37,585 nucleotides of DNA, from positions 1-37,585 of the forward strand of contig JACOUC010000077.1 of NCBI GenBank assembly GCA_016178055.1. Reading direction: 5' to 3'. This stretch comes from Chlamydiota bacterium (GTDB lineage: Bacteria > Auribacterota > JACPWU01). The notes beneath the pieces are model-generated. The model was given only the letters and a program-made list of their open reading frames with translations, did no database searches and was not told the DNA's origin. Every line of letters begins with the position of its first letter. The stretch's first letter is position 1. The translations under genes were made by a program, and so were the position numbers. Shown here piece after piece: positions 14,065 to 23,033 of this stretch.

Positions 14065-15108
14065 CTAAGTGTCCTGTTTCTGAAGATCCGTTTTTAAAGA
14101 AAATGTAGATAAACAAAGGACTCTGGCTTTATCCCAAATCTCGAGGGAAGAGAATTGCTTTTTATTTTGACCCTCTTTAAGCGCCCATCGCCATTCTAGA
14201 GGTTGATTTCCTAAATCAACCAAGGGAAGCCATCCTTCTTCCTTCCCCTCGTCAGAATAGCAAAGGCGAGGAGCGACTCCTAACATAACGCCTTCATTGC
14301 TTACACGAAATATAAACTCGCGATCTCCTTCTTTTTCAAACTCCCTTGAAACAACAAAATGATGGAGTCCTCCAATGACATGAACCCTCGGCAGCTGATA
14401 CAACTTCATTTTAGCCCCCGTCAAAAGAACCCCTTGATCACAGGTGATCCCCGTCGTAAACCCTGATCGTTTCAGGGCCTCTATCGATTGTAGATTATAT
14501 TCCCCAAAGGGATAACAAAAGGAATGGGTACGAAATCCCCCAAATTTTCGAATATCCTTGTAGCATCCCCTAACTTCAAAATAGGGATCCTTGATTCTTT
14601 TGAAACTTTGATGGCTCTTGCTGTGAGCGCCAAAGGATATCGTCCCCCTTTTGTACATCTCTCGCACTTCACACCAGGTAAGACAATCAACCCCCTCAAA
14701 TTTTTTACGCTCTTCTCTATCTTTAGCCACGTATTCTGTAATTAAATAGACGATCGCCTTGAAATGATATTTTTTAAGAATGGGTTCTGCTTCAGTTAAG
14801 GCGTTTAAATATCCGTCATCAAGGGTAATGATCACGGGCTTCGACGGGAGGGGCTTCCCCCATTTCTCATGAGCTGATAAATCTGAAGGAAGAATGCTCT
14901 TATAACCCTTTTCCGAGAGAAATCGGATCTGGGCTTCAAAATCTTCCGGGTCAACCCACCATTTGTCGTTCACCTCTCGACCGATTTTGTGATACATCAA
15001 AATTGGAACTTCAAGAACTCGATTTCTCTCAATATAAAAAAATCCAATGAGAGAAAAAAGGAGAAAAATAATTGTGCCTATTGCTAAAAATATTCTTTTT
15101 CGTTTCAT
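14065..15108 (-). CDS. Membrane-anchored polysaccharide deacetylase (CE4/NodB)
   Basis: A single N-terminal transmembrane segment (IFLAIGTIIFLLFSLIGFF) anchors a NodB domain. MYHKI is the usual start of the domain, TLDDGY supplies the catalytic and metal-binding Asp pair, HSKSH is the HxxxH metal site, and CYPFGEYN is the motif-3 loop. It would remove N-acetyl groups from an extracytoplasmic amino-sugar polymer. About 100 C-terminal residues after the NodB domain (from about 250) look beta-rich and may form an extra module. I chose the ATG at 15108; the frame is open to a TTG three codons earlier. A large inverted repeat lies directly upstream. Confidence 0.88.
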   Translation of the reverse strand: MKRKRIFLAIGTIIFLLFSLIGFFYIERNRVLEVPILMYHKIGREVNDKWWVDPEDFEAQIRFLSEKGYKSILPSDLSAHEKWGKPLPSKPVIITLDDGYLNALTEAEPILKKYHFKAIVYLITEYVAKDREERKKFEGVDCLTWCEVREMYKRGTISFGAHSKSHQSFKRIKDPYFEVRGCYKDIRKFGGFRTHSFCYPFGEYNLQSIEALKRSGFTTGITCDQGVLLTGAKMKLYQLPRVHVIGGLHHFVVSREFEKEGDREFIFRVSNEGVMLGVAPRLCYSDEGKEEGWLPLVDLGNQPLEWRWALKEGQNKKQFSSLEIWDKARVLCLSTFSLKTDLQKQDT

Positions 15109-15121
15109 TAAATTCAAAACC

Positions 15122-15297
15122 TATATAACCCAAGAACAGAGATAGGAAAATGGAATTCGACGCAACATCTTGGCCATCTTGGCCTTCAGAAAGCCTCGAC
15201 AGAGACCTCTCAGTGTATGCCTACGTTTTCTTCAGGCCAATCTGGCTCAAGCTGTTGCGTCTCGGTTCTCATTTCCTATCTCCATTCTTGGGTATAA
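15122..15297. repeat. Long imperfect inverted repeat (two ~70-nt arms, ~30-nt loop)
   Basis: The arm at about 15122-15195 and the reverse complement of about 15225-15297 align over ~70 bases, with roughly three quarters identity by hand. Exact blocks include CAAGAA, GATAGGAAA, CGCAACA and TTGGCCT. The right arm contains the last 9-10 codons and the stop of the GT-C/TPR gene that ends at 15269. The rest of the element fills the 160-base gap before the deacetylase gene. It could be a decayed palindromic element, an inverted duplication or a processed mRNA hairpin. Confidence 0.65.
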
Positions 15298-18200
15298 CCT
15301 TAATCTCACCGATCGTTACAGCCTCTCGGAAATGGGGAAGCTTTGTTTTCAAGACAGGAAGTCGTTCCCCATCCCCTTTCGGGTTCCAAAAACCCACCTG
15401 AATTTGATAACGGCCTGGCTCGATCTCCATTGGAACTGAAACGTTACAGGTTTCAGGAATAACCTCCCCTGGAACCCAAAGCTGGGTAGGATATTTTCCC
15501 TCCAGAGGATCATGATCCGCCTGAAAAACGGAAGAATCTTTCACAAAGTGAACAAAAATAACATACGAACCTGGAATAGATTGACGACATAGCCAATAAT
15601 ACCGAATTTGAAACTCTTTTCCCCGTTGAACCGGGCTGACAGGAAGATCAAACCCAATCAGGTGAATCCCCCCCTCAAAAGAAATTGAGGCTTTAACAGA
15701 TGGGGTTATTTCCTTTATAAGTTGCTGAACATGCTCTTTTTCAGAGGCTGATAGTTCTTTAATCTGATTCATCATTTTAAGAAGAGCTCGATGATGAGGA
15801 ATTCTCTTTAAAACCTTATTCAAAGTATGAATGGCTTGCGGGATCATACCCTTCTTTATTTGAAGTTTTCCTAAAAAAATAGTCGCCTTAACATTTTCAG
15901 AATCATATTGAACTGTTTTCTTTGCGTACTTCATAGCCTGATCCCAAGCTTTCTCGTGCCAGGCTAATCGAGATAAGGCTTGATAAAATTTTGATAGATT
16001 TTCACGAATGGCGTTTTTAAGATGAGGATAAACCATCACTTTTTTAACAGAGACTTCAGAATCAAATACCTTGACTCTAAATTCCAATTTGCGAGATAGA
16101 TGACGATGAGTAAAATTGAGTTTGAAGGATGAAAATTGATAGGAATGAAAGTCCTTTGGCTTAAGAATGCGTGAAACAATTTCGCCTTGGGAATAAACAT
16201 CTATTTGGGCTACGGGGTTTAAAGATCCCTCATGGGGGCGTGCCTGCAATTCAAATGTTACTTGATAAGCCCCCTCTGGCAAATGGATGTAAGGGCCATA
16301 AACCAAAAAACCTTGCCTATTCTTTTTGGGATGATAAGTCAGAACGGAATTTTCCCGTCTTCGCAGAGAACCAACCCCTTGCTCGTGGAAAAGCTGATCG
16401 GCTCTGTATTCAAACCGATAAAGATGACGATAAAGATTTGGATTTTGCCCAAACAATTTTTGAAATTCATTTTCAAAGGCACTTCCTTTATTCTGATCAA
16501 CCAAAAACTCCCATTTAGAAAGCGGACTTTTCTTAAAGGCTTTATTAAAATATTCTTCTGCAAGTTTCCAGTCCTTCAAGTAAGTACAGGAAAGGCCCAA
16601 CCAATAAAAGATATCTTGAGGATAAGAATAGCTTAATAAGGATTGCTGAAGATACTTCGCTGCCCGTGCGTAATCTTTGATTTCAATCGCAGCCATAGCC
16701 ACTTCAAAAGAGTCAGTCAAAATCTGAAACCCTCCTTGTTGAGAATGTGCATTTTGAGCTGTGACGTTGTAAATCCACTTACAAAAAGGGAATGATCTCT
16801 TTGGAATGTTTTCAAGAATCATTTCTTGATAGGATTTTAGATGAACTCGATAAAAATGCCCTGCTAGAGTCACCCTTAATAATTCGGACGAAGGTCCTCC
16901 AAAACATCGAAGGCCCAAAATCTCTAAAGGTTGATCACAAACCAACATTCGACGAATCGGAATTCTTCCAAGATTCCCTCCCAAGGCGTCTTTCCCGTAA
17001 GGCGAGAAGTCTCCCTTAAAAATCATTTCAAAATCATCTTTAAAGACAAAGGGCTTGGGAAGCCATATGGATTTAGCTCTTTCATCACGAGCCCAATCAA
17101 ATGCATAGAGAAAAATAGGTACCTGAAAAAAATTTGCCGCCTTCAGTTCGAAACGATGGATAGGTTTATATTGAGTTGATAACTTAAGCCAGACTGGATT
17201 TTGATTCCAGCAAGGACGATGGATTTTCATTCCTGAAGCAGAGTACCAATCCGCCTGAGATTGAGCTTCTTCAAAGGTCTGAGAGGTATGAGGGACCACT
17301 TTAAAACCTTGATTAGCAAGTTCTGGTTCATAGAGAAGGGACGGCACCATCATCACCTTCGTCGAAAGAGGAAGATTACGCTTTATCCACTCAGCAGCCC
17401 AATCTCGCGTGTCTTTTTGACCGATCAGCCAGGACAACTCGACTGAGGAATAAAGGGGATGAATTAAAATAACCATTCCTAAAATTCCAATGAGCATACG
17501 CCCAAAAACTTTTAAGGTTTTTATCTCGTGCCACATCCAGAAGAGAGCACCCACCGGGATCAAGGCCAAAAAAGGAGTAAAAGAATCCATATACCGCTCA
17601 TCAATGAAGCGATTCATCCCTAAAGCCAAAAAATAAAATAGAGGATAAGATAAAAATATTAGAATTTGTCGATGCCGATTGAAAAAAACTGAGAGAATAA
17701 ATAAAACAAAAATTCCCAACCCATATCCGTCGAGAAGAATCATCCATTCCTTTTTTAAACCCTGAATCAGGGATGTCTGATGAAAAGAGGGATATTGATC
17801 CTGAACTCGACCCAACCAGGAACTCGTCAATAAACTAAAGTGTTTCAAATAATAGGGGGTAAAAACAAAGTACGTCAGAAGACCTACCGCCAGAAAAAAA
17901 AGGAGATTACGAGCAATAGTTTTGAATGTACTTTTGAAAGAAAAAATCCTCAAAATAGAAGAGGTTAGAATAATCACACATCCCAAGAGACCATTGGGTT
18001 TTGTTGCCACAGCCATTCCCCAAACCATCCCACTTAAAGGAAACCATTTCAAATTTCCATCTTCAAAAATTCTTATTCCCATCCAAAGGAGAAGCGCAAT
18101 GAAGAAAGTGGCAGGTGGTTCTGCATAAGGATAATGTGCATTCAGAATATGAAATGTTGAAAAAGAGAATAAGGCCAAAACAGCGATTCCTCCCCATGCC

Positions 18201-18613
18201 CCATAAACTCTTCTTCCAATACGATAGACAAGAATTTGGGTCATCATCGCAACCCCATTACAAAAGAGCGTCGCAAGAATGGTATATTTTGCCATGGAAA
18301 AGGGTTCACCAACAACCCAGGGTCCCCACCCTAGAGACAAAATACATCGATCAAAAAAGAAGAAGAGGCCCGCAAAGAAATAGAGAATTGCAGGATAGGT
18401 GGGAATAACAGGGATCGCCCATAATCCCTTGGAGAAGTCCATCGCCTGATTTAAAATCAATCTTGCATCACTATGAACCGTCCCTCCATTCACCCAATGA
18501 AATAAGCCACGAATCCTTAAAAAAAAACCTATAAGGAGAAGGAACCAAAAGGTGAGATTCAAAAAAAGGGATTGATGCTTTTGAGTCCATGCCATTTTGG
18601 GAGTGCCCATCAT
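15269..18613 (-). CDS. GT39-like (GT-C) membrane glycosyltransferase with TPR and beta-sandwich domains
   Basis: This is a 1114-residue protein. The first ~420 residues form about ten transmembrane helices with a GT-C-type acidic site in the first periplasmic loop (TVHSDARLILNQA). Then come a soluble region, TPR-like repeats (about 640-740: AAKYLQQSLLSYSY, AEEYFNKAFKKSP), a lectin-like beta domain with GAYQVTFELQ, more TPRs (about 880-970) and a C-terminal beta domain starting at about 990. Such enzymes transfer sugar from polyprenyl phosphate to an acceptor on the outer face of the inner membrane. The C-terminal domain is shared with the next gene upstream. The start is ATG. Confidence 0.82.
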   Translation of the reverse strand: MMGTPKMAWTQKHQSLFLNLTFWFLLLIGFFLRIRGLFHWVNGGTVHSDARLILNQAMDFSKGLWAIPVIPTYPAILYFFAGLFFFFDRCILSLGWGPWVVGEPFSMAKYTILATLFCNGVAMMTQILVYRIGRRVYGAWGGIAVLALFSFSTFHILNAHYPYAEPPATFFIALLLWMGIRIFEDGNLKWFPLSGMVWGMAVATKPNGLLGCVIILTSSILRIFSFKSTFKTIARNLLFFLAVGLLTYFVFTPYYLKHFSLLTSSWLGRVQDQYPSFHQTSLIQGLKKEWMILLDGYGLGIFVLFILSVFFNRHRQILIFLSYPLFYFLALGMNRFIDERYMDSFTPFLALIPVGALFWMWHEIKTLKVFGRMLIGILGMVILIHPLYSSVELSWLIGQKDTRDWAAEWIKRNLPLSTKVMMVPSLLYEPELANQGFKVVPHTSQTFEEAQSQADWYSASGMKIHRPCWNQNPVWLKLSTQYKPIHRFELKAANFFQVPIFLYAFDWARDERAKSIWLPKPFVFKDDFEMIFKGDFSPYGKDALGGNLGRIPIRRMLVCDQPLEILGLRCFGGPSSELLRVTLAGHFYRVHLKSYQEMILENIPKRSFPFCKWIYNVTAQNAHSQQGGFQILTDSFEVAMAAIEIKDYARAAKYLQQSLLSYSYPQDIFYWLGLSCTYLKDWKLAEEYFNKAFKKSPLSKWEFLVDQNKGSAFENEFQKLFGQNPNLYRHLYRFEYRADQLFHEQGVGSLRRRENSVLTYHPKKNRQGFLVYGPYIHLPEGAYQVTFELQARPHEGSLNPVAQIDVYSQGEIVSRILKPKDFHSYQFSSFKLNFTHRHLSRKLEFRVKVFDSEVSVKKVMVYPHLKNAIRENLSKFYQALSRLAWHEKAWDQAMKYAKKTVQYDSENVKATIFLGKLQIKKGMIPQAIHTLNKVLKRIPHHRALLKMMNQIKELSASEKEHVQQLIKEITPSVKASISFEGGIHLIGFDLPVSPVQRGKEFQIRYYWLCRQSIPGSYVIFVHFVKDSSVFQADHDPLEGKYPTQLWVPGEVIPETCNVSVPMEIEPGRYQIQVGFWNPKGDGERLPVLKTKLPHFREAVTIGEIKVIPKNGDRK

Positions 18614-18650
18614 AAAAATGATCCCTCATTATTTCACGTGCTTTCACATT

Positions 18651-21581
18651 CTATAATTTCAAAGTTCCAATAGACACTTTATTCTTTTTATTCTCAAGAT
18701 TCGTTTGCTGAACTTTCCAACGCTTGCCTGTGTGGGGATTAAATAGACCTAAACTTATTCTATATTCTCCTGGGGAAATGTCCGCAGGAATGATTAACTC
18801 TTCTTCTTCCCTAAGAGCTTCATCCTCTAAAAAAGGCCCTACCTCATCCTGCCAAGAAAGCAGCGTATGATCCCCCTGAAACAACTTCCCTTGTCCTTCG
18901 ACATGAACAAAAACATTGGGTCTTTCTCGAGAAACATCTCTCTCCAATTTCCAAAAATAAAAAATTTTCACTCGGGCCCCTGATTTTACTTCTTCCGCAT
19001 TTAAGCGATAACCTAAAAATGTGATCCCCTTCTCAAATTGAATGGGGCAAAGATGCTGAGGCTGAGTTTGTTCTAAAAGAATTTTTAATTCCTTTTCAGC
19101 CTGATCGTTTCTCCTCAATTTTTTTAACATCTCAATCAAACGACGATGAACTTCTAGATAATGGGGATAAAAACGAAGGGCCTTTTGATAAAATTTTAAG
19201 GCCTCTTCCCATCTCTCCCCTTTTTCCTCTTGAATTCCCAGATTTTTTAAATATTCACTATGAAGTTTTGTATTTGCCCGAACCACTCCAAACCCGATCC
19301 ACCACCAACTCAAGTGCTGATCAAGCATACTTTCTGATTTTCCCCAACTCTCAAAATAAAATAACACCCATCTTCCATAGGCTTCTCGAACCAGGCCAAT
19401 CCCGTCTTCTTTCATCATGCCTTCGAATAGATTGGCATCAGAATCTTCAAGAACAAATCCGACTTTAGGTCCCCATCGGACCCGTCGATCTGGGAAACCC
19501 GCGTAAGAAGTCGGATAAATAAATGGTTCAATGGTTTCGACTTTTCCCCCGGTCGCTTCTCGAATTTTTGCGTTCATCCAACGATCGGCATAAACCTTCG
19601 TTAAACCCAAATCATGAATGGCCTGAAGCACATCCTCTTGACCATCCCTAGACAGCCTTTCTCCAACATCCTCATAAAAATAGGCCTCATGAATCATCCA
19701 GGAATTCAGGTTTTCATTTTCATATTGTTTAAGACGTAGAAAACGTGCCCTAGCAGGGCCCCATCTAGCCTCCAAGCGATAGTTAAATTCCCAGTAGTAA
19801 AGACGCGGACCGCTCCAATAGAAAAAATCAGTTAAAGTACGAGGAAAAACCTCCGTCCAATGGACCCCATCCAAACTTGTCTCTAGACTTACTTCCCGCG
19901 CAATATTATGAAAATATTGACCCTTATTCCACAAGCGCAGCATTCCTAGTTTATAGATTTGTCCCAAATCAAATTGGATCCACATGCCCGGGGTCTTGGG
20001 ACTTCCACTGGTCCAAGCCGTTCCTAAACTTCGATCCAAAACCTTCTCTATATCCTCCGAATGACAGGAAGCTTGCCCTATAATGCCCTCAGGATCAATC
20101 TGACAGTAGGCCCGAGGAGGCTCATGAAATTGATAATAAATATGGAACGGATTTACGTCCTCTCGCTCATAACTCCCGCCAATCACCTTCAAGGTATCAA
20201 ATCCATGATTTCCTCTCTCAAGCCAGGCTGGATGGTCTGAAGCCTCTAAGGCTTTTTGATAAGGGGTATACCTTTCACATTGTTCTTGGGAAAATACTAT
20301 TTTTTCTTGAGAGAAAAAATTCAAGCGAAATCCCAACCAATAATTTTGGTAATAGAGATGCCGTAAATTCTTTTTTTCAAGATATTCGAAAAGGGCTCTC
20401 TCATTCTTTTTTTCATTCTCATAAACAGTTTTGTACTCGGGATGGAAAACATCTGCGTCCAAATAAAGTGTATAGAGATGAAACACCATAAAAGCGCCTA
20501 AGAGTATTCCTCCCAACACTCGAGACTTTTTAATGAACGAGTTGATCCCAAAAGCCCAAAGCAAAGGGAGTGCTGCAAACATGGGAACAAAATAGCGGCG
20601 AGTATTCATTTCGAGATACTGAGTTTCATCAATAATAAAAAGATAGAGAAAGAAAAAAGCTAAAATAAATGTGGCCCCATTCATTTTTTTCTGACCCCAA
20701 AAAGAAGAAACCGATTGATAGATGAATTGAATCAAAAAAATAAAATAAGGAATGAGAAAAAGAGACACACCCTTAAAATAAGGGGTCTGGTCGCTATTTT
20801 TTAAAATTCCAACAACAATGGGAAGACCGGTCGTAAAACAAAATTTGAACCCTTGCCAAAGGGTATGATGCTTTTCCTCATGTCGAAAAAGATAAACTAA
20901 ACTCTCAAAATGATGGTCAAAATTATGAACCCAAAAAGGGGCACTTCCCAGGAAAAAACCTAAAACAACCCAAAGAAATGTTTTTCTAAAAAGGGTCCGG
21001 GGCTTCAGCAAGAAAAATAAACCTGTCGGAGCTATGAAAAAAATAATCAAAAAATGAAACCAAAGACCGATCCCACATACCAGTCCCAAAACAAAATAAG
21101 AAATCCATCCCCGATCGCCCTTTTTATAAGGATAGAAAATCCGGTGAGCCATCCAGAGCGACAGAGTTCCTAAAATCAATGTTTCAATGTAAGCCCCTCG
21201 AGCCAAAACACAATGTTCCATGAGATAAATAGGACCTGCAGCCGTATAAAGAGCGGCAAGAAGCCCTATCCTAGAACCTCCCATCCGACGCCCCAAAAAA
21301 TAGATTAAAACAATGAAAATAATAGACTGGACTGCAATGCTTAAATTGAGACTGAACGGAGTCGGTCCAAAAATCCAAAAGAAGGGAACCGCAAAAAAGG
21401 ATTCCCCACTGGCCATGTACGGAAATCCCCATTGAATCAATGGAATTTCCCCTTTCATGATATGCATAGCCATTAAACCAAAAACAGCCTGATCAGAATC
21501 CACATGAGGCGTTAATAAAAAAAACCCTCTTAAGAAGAAACCTAAGAGGATAATGAGAACCAAATAAATTTTTGTTTTCAC
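18651..21581 (-). CDS. GT39-like (GT-C) glycosyltransferase with discoidin-like, TPR and beta-sandwich domains
   Basis: This 976-residue protein, starting with GTG, has about ten transmembrane helices in the first ~385 residues. The GT-C acidic motif HVDSDQAVFG follows helix 1 (Asp28, Asp30). The soluble part includes an F5/8-type-C-like segment (WTSGSPKTPGMWIQFDLGQ; SLDGVHWTEV; ARFLRLKQYE) near 515-645, a short TPR pair near 790-855 (EEALKFYQKALRFYP), and a C-terminal beta domain (FEKGITFLGYRL...NVFVHVEGQGKLFQGDH...PGEYRISLGLFNP). This last domain closely parallels the C-terminus of the downstream GT-C gene, 37 bases away, so the pair is probably an ancient tandem duplication. It is likely a polyprenyl-phosphate-sugar-dependent transferase. 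Confidence 0.82.
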   Translation of the reverse strand: MKTKIYLVLIILLGFFLRGFFLLTPHVDSDQAVFGLMAMHIMKGEIPLIQWGFPYMASGESFFAVPFFWIFGPTPFSLNLSIAVQSIIFIVLIYFLGRRMGGSRIGLLAALYTAAGPIYLMEHCVLARGAYIETLILGTLSLWMAHRIFYPYKKGDRGWISYFVLGLVCGIGLWFHFLIIFFIAPTGLFFLLKPRTLFRKTFLWVVLGFFLGSAPFWVHNFDHHFESLVYLFRHEEKHHTLWQGFKFCFTTGLPIVVGILKNSDQTPYFKGVSLFLIPYFIFLIQFIYQSVSSFWGQKKMNGATFILAFFFLYLFIIDETQYLEMNTRRYFVPMFAALPLLWAFGINSFIKKSRVLGGILLGAFMVFHLYTLYLDADVFHPEYKTVYENEKKNERALFEYLEKKNLRHLYYQNYWLGFRLNFFSQEKIVFSQEQCERYTPYQKALEASDHPAWLERGNHGFDTLKVIGGSYEREDVNPFHIYYQFHEPPRAYCQIDPEGIIGQASCHSEDIEKVLDRSLGTAWTSGSPKTPGMWIQFDLGQIYKLGMLRLWNKGQYFHNIAREVSLETSLDGVHWTEVFPRTLTDFFYWSGPRLYYWEFNYRLEARWGPARARFLRLKQYENENLNSWMIHEAYFYEDVGERLSRDGQEDVLQAIHDLGLTKVYADRWMNAKIREATGGKVETIEPFIYPTSYAGFPDRRVRWGPKVGFVLEDSDANLFEGMMKEDGIGLVREAYGRWVLFYFESWGKSESMLDQHLSWWWIGFGVVRANTKLHSEYLKNLGIQEEKGERWEEALKFYQKALRFYPHYLEVHRRLIEMLKKLRRNDQAEKELKILLEQTQPQHLCPIQFEKGITFLGYRLNAEEVKSGARVKIFYFWKLERDVSRERPNVFVHVEGQGKLFQGDHTLLSWQDEVGPFLEDEALREEEELIIPADISPGEYRISLGLFNPHTGKRWKVQQTNLENKKNKVSIGTLKL

Positions 21582-21616
21582 ATTAATCTGTAACTTTGGA
21601 GTTATGAATGCATCAT

Positions 21617-21664
21617 AAAATTGACCGATTTTATAATTAAATTTGTTTAAAATTGACCGATTTT
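21617..21664. promoter_or_regulatory. Two exact 16-bp direct repeats (AAAATTGACCGATTTT) before a DUF4143 gene
   Basis: AAAATTGACCGATTTT occurs at 21617-21632 and 21649-21664, a 32-bp period equal to about three helical turns, so both copies present the same DNA face. A TATAAT follows each copy (21632-21637 and 21668-21673). The second is only 6 bases before the ATG at 21680, so a transcript from it would be essentially leaderless. This looks like an operator for the ATPase gene; the binding factor is unknown. Confidence 0.6.
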
Positions 21665-21679
21665 TAATATAATAGGTCT

Positions 21680-22999
21680 ATGATCCCACGAAAAGCAAGT
21701 GCAATTCTATCTCAAATCATAAAGAACAAAGAGACTTTTAATAACGTTGTCCTCGTCGAAGGGGCTCGTCAAGTCGGTAAAACCACATTGGTGAGGGAAA
21801 CATTAAAAGGTCTTTCCATCCCTTTTAAAGAGTTCAACTTGGAGGAAAAAGGGACCCTCTGTGAAAAAATCGATCTTTGCAAAGACTTTGATGAATTTAC
21901 TCAGCTGGTTGATTTTGAAATGCAATTTCCTCGGGGTCAAGATATATTTCTTTTCATAGATGAGGCCCAAGAAAGCAGAAAATTAGGGGGCTTCATCCGC
22001 TTTATGAAAGAAAAGTGGGAAAATACACAAGTCATCTTGTCAGGGTCTAGTCTTTCGCGTATTTTTCGGGATGAAACACGCTATCCCGTTGGACGAGTCA
22101 CCCCTTTACATCTGCAGCCCCTTTCTTTTGAAGAATTTCTCATCGGCCAAGGTCAACAAAAACTTGTTTCGCAACTCCAATCTATTTTTCCAGAAAAAAG
22201 GGCCATCGCCCCTTCCACCCATCAACTTCTTTTAGACAATCTTCAAAAATACATGGAAGTAGGGGGATTGCCTGAGGTCGTTCATCTTTTTTCTCAAGGG
22301 AAAAATTGGCATCAAAAGCGCCTTGAAATCCTGTTAGGTTATTACAACGATTTTAAGAGAATCTTTGGGGAAACGTTTCAGCCCTACCTGGTAGCGGCAT
22401 TAAAAACAACCGCCTATCTTTTGGGCTCTCCCTTTAAAAATACCCATGTGTCTTTCCTTCTGGAAGGGGGGAAAAACCAAGAAATTATTAAGGCTCTCGG
22501 CCAACTTGAAAATTGGAAAATAATTTTTAGGGTGGATCAAAGGGGCTCCTTTCCTGAGTCCCATTTTCACCCCAAGCGTTATCTCTTTGACATCGGAATT
22601 GCAAAAGAGCTGAGAGAGTCGGTTGTCCCTCCCATTCATCTTTTAAAAACCCTGAATGAAGTTGATCGAACTTCGTTAGGTGGGTTAATTGAAAACATGG
22701 TGGTGAATGCCCTCGTGAGTCAGACCCCGAAGCTTTGCGGGTGGAAAAAATCATCCTCAGGGTCGGAAGTCGATTTGGTTCTCAAAAGAAATGACGATAT
22801 TATTCCTATTGAATGCAAGTCATCACTCACGATTAAGAACAGCCATCTGTCGGGACTGCGTGATTTCATGAGCGTTTTTAAAGTTCCCAAAGGATTTGTC
22901 GTTTCACTCGCTCCTTTTGAAGTAAGAAAACTATCCGCACAACAAACCCTTATCCTTCTGCCTCTCTATCTCGTAGAATCGTGGCAGAGATTTATCTAA
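21680..22999 (+). CDS. ATP-binding protein, AAA_14 / DUF4143 family (third locus)
   Basis: This 439-residue protein has Walker A GARQVGKTT at 28-36, Walker B LFIDEAQ at 91-97, an LSGSSLSRIF sensor strand and PLHLQPLSFEEFL, a signature of this family. The C-terminus has the DUF4143 elements (KRYLFDIGIAKEL, GSEVDLVLKRNDDIIPIECK), which contain PD-(D/E)xK-like acidic and Lys residues. It is longer than, and clearly diverged from, the copy at 78-1292. It stands alone between minus-strand glycan operons with its own repeat-bearing promoter, as expected of an acquired single-gene unit. The function of the family is unproven. Confidence 0.9.
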   Translation: MIPRKASAILSQIIKNKETFNNVVLVEGARQVGKTTLVRETLKGLSIPFKEFNLEEKGTLCEKIDLCKDFDEFTQLVDFEMQFPRGQDIFLFIDEAQESRKLGGFIRFMKEKWENTQVILSGSSLSRIFRDETRYPVGRVTPLHLQPLSFEEFLIGQGQQKLVSQLQSIFPEKRAIAPSTHQLLLDNLQKYMEVGGLPEVVHLFSQGKNWHQKRLEILLGYYNDFKRIFGETFQPYLVAALKTTAYLLGSPFKNTHVSFLLEGGKNQEIIKALGQLENWKIIFRVDQRGSFPESHFHPKRYLFDIGIAKELRESVVPPIHLLKTLNEVDRTSLGGLIENMVVNALVSQTPKLCGWKKSSSGSEVDLVLKRNDDIIPIECKSSLTIKNSHLSGLRDFMSVFKVPKGFVVSLAPFEVRKLSAQQTLILLPLYLVESWQRFI

Positions 23000-23033
23000 T
23001 CGCACATTTGGCCTTTAAAATTTTAGAAGGAAA

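Noticed and set aside
15150-15401. Plus-strand open frame of 83 codons beginning ATGGAATTCGAC
   Set aside because: It runs through the inverted repeat and into the antisense of the GT-C gene's 3' end; it has no ribosome-binding site and no recognisable protein pattern.
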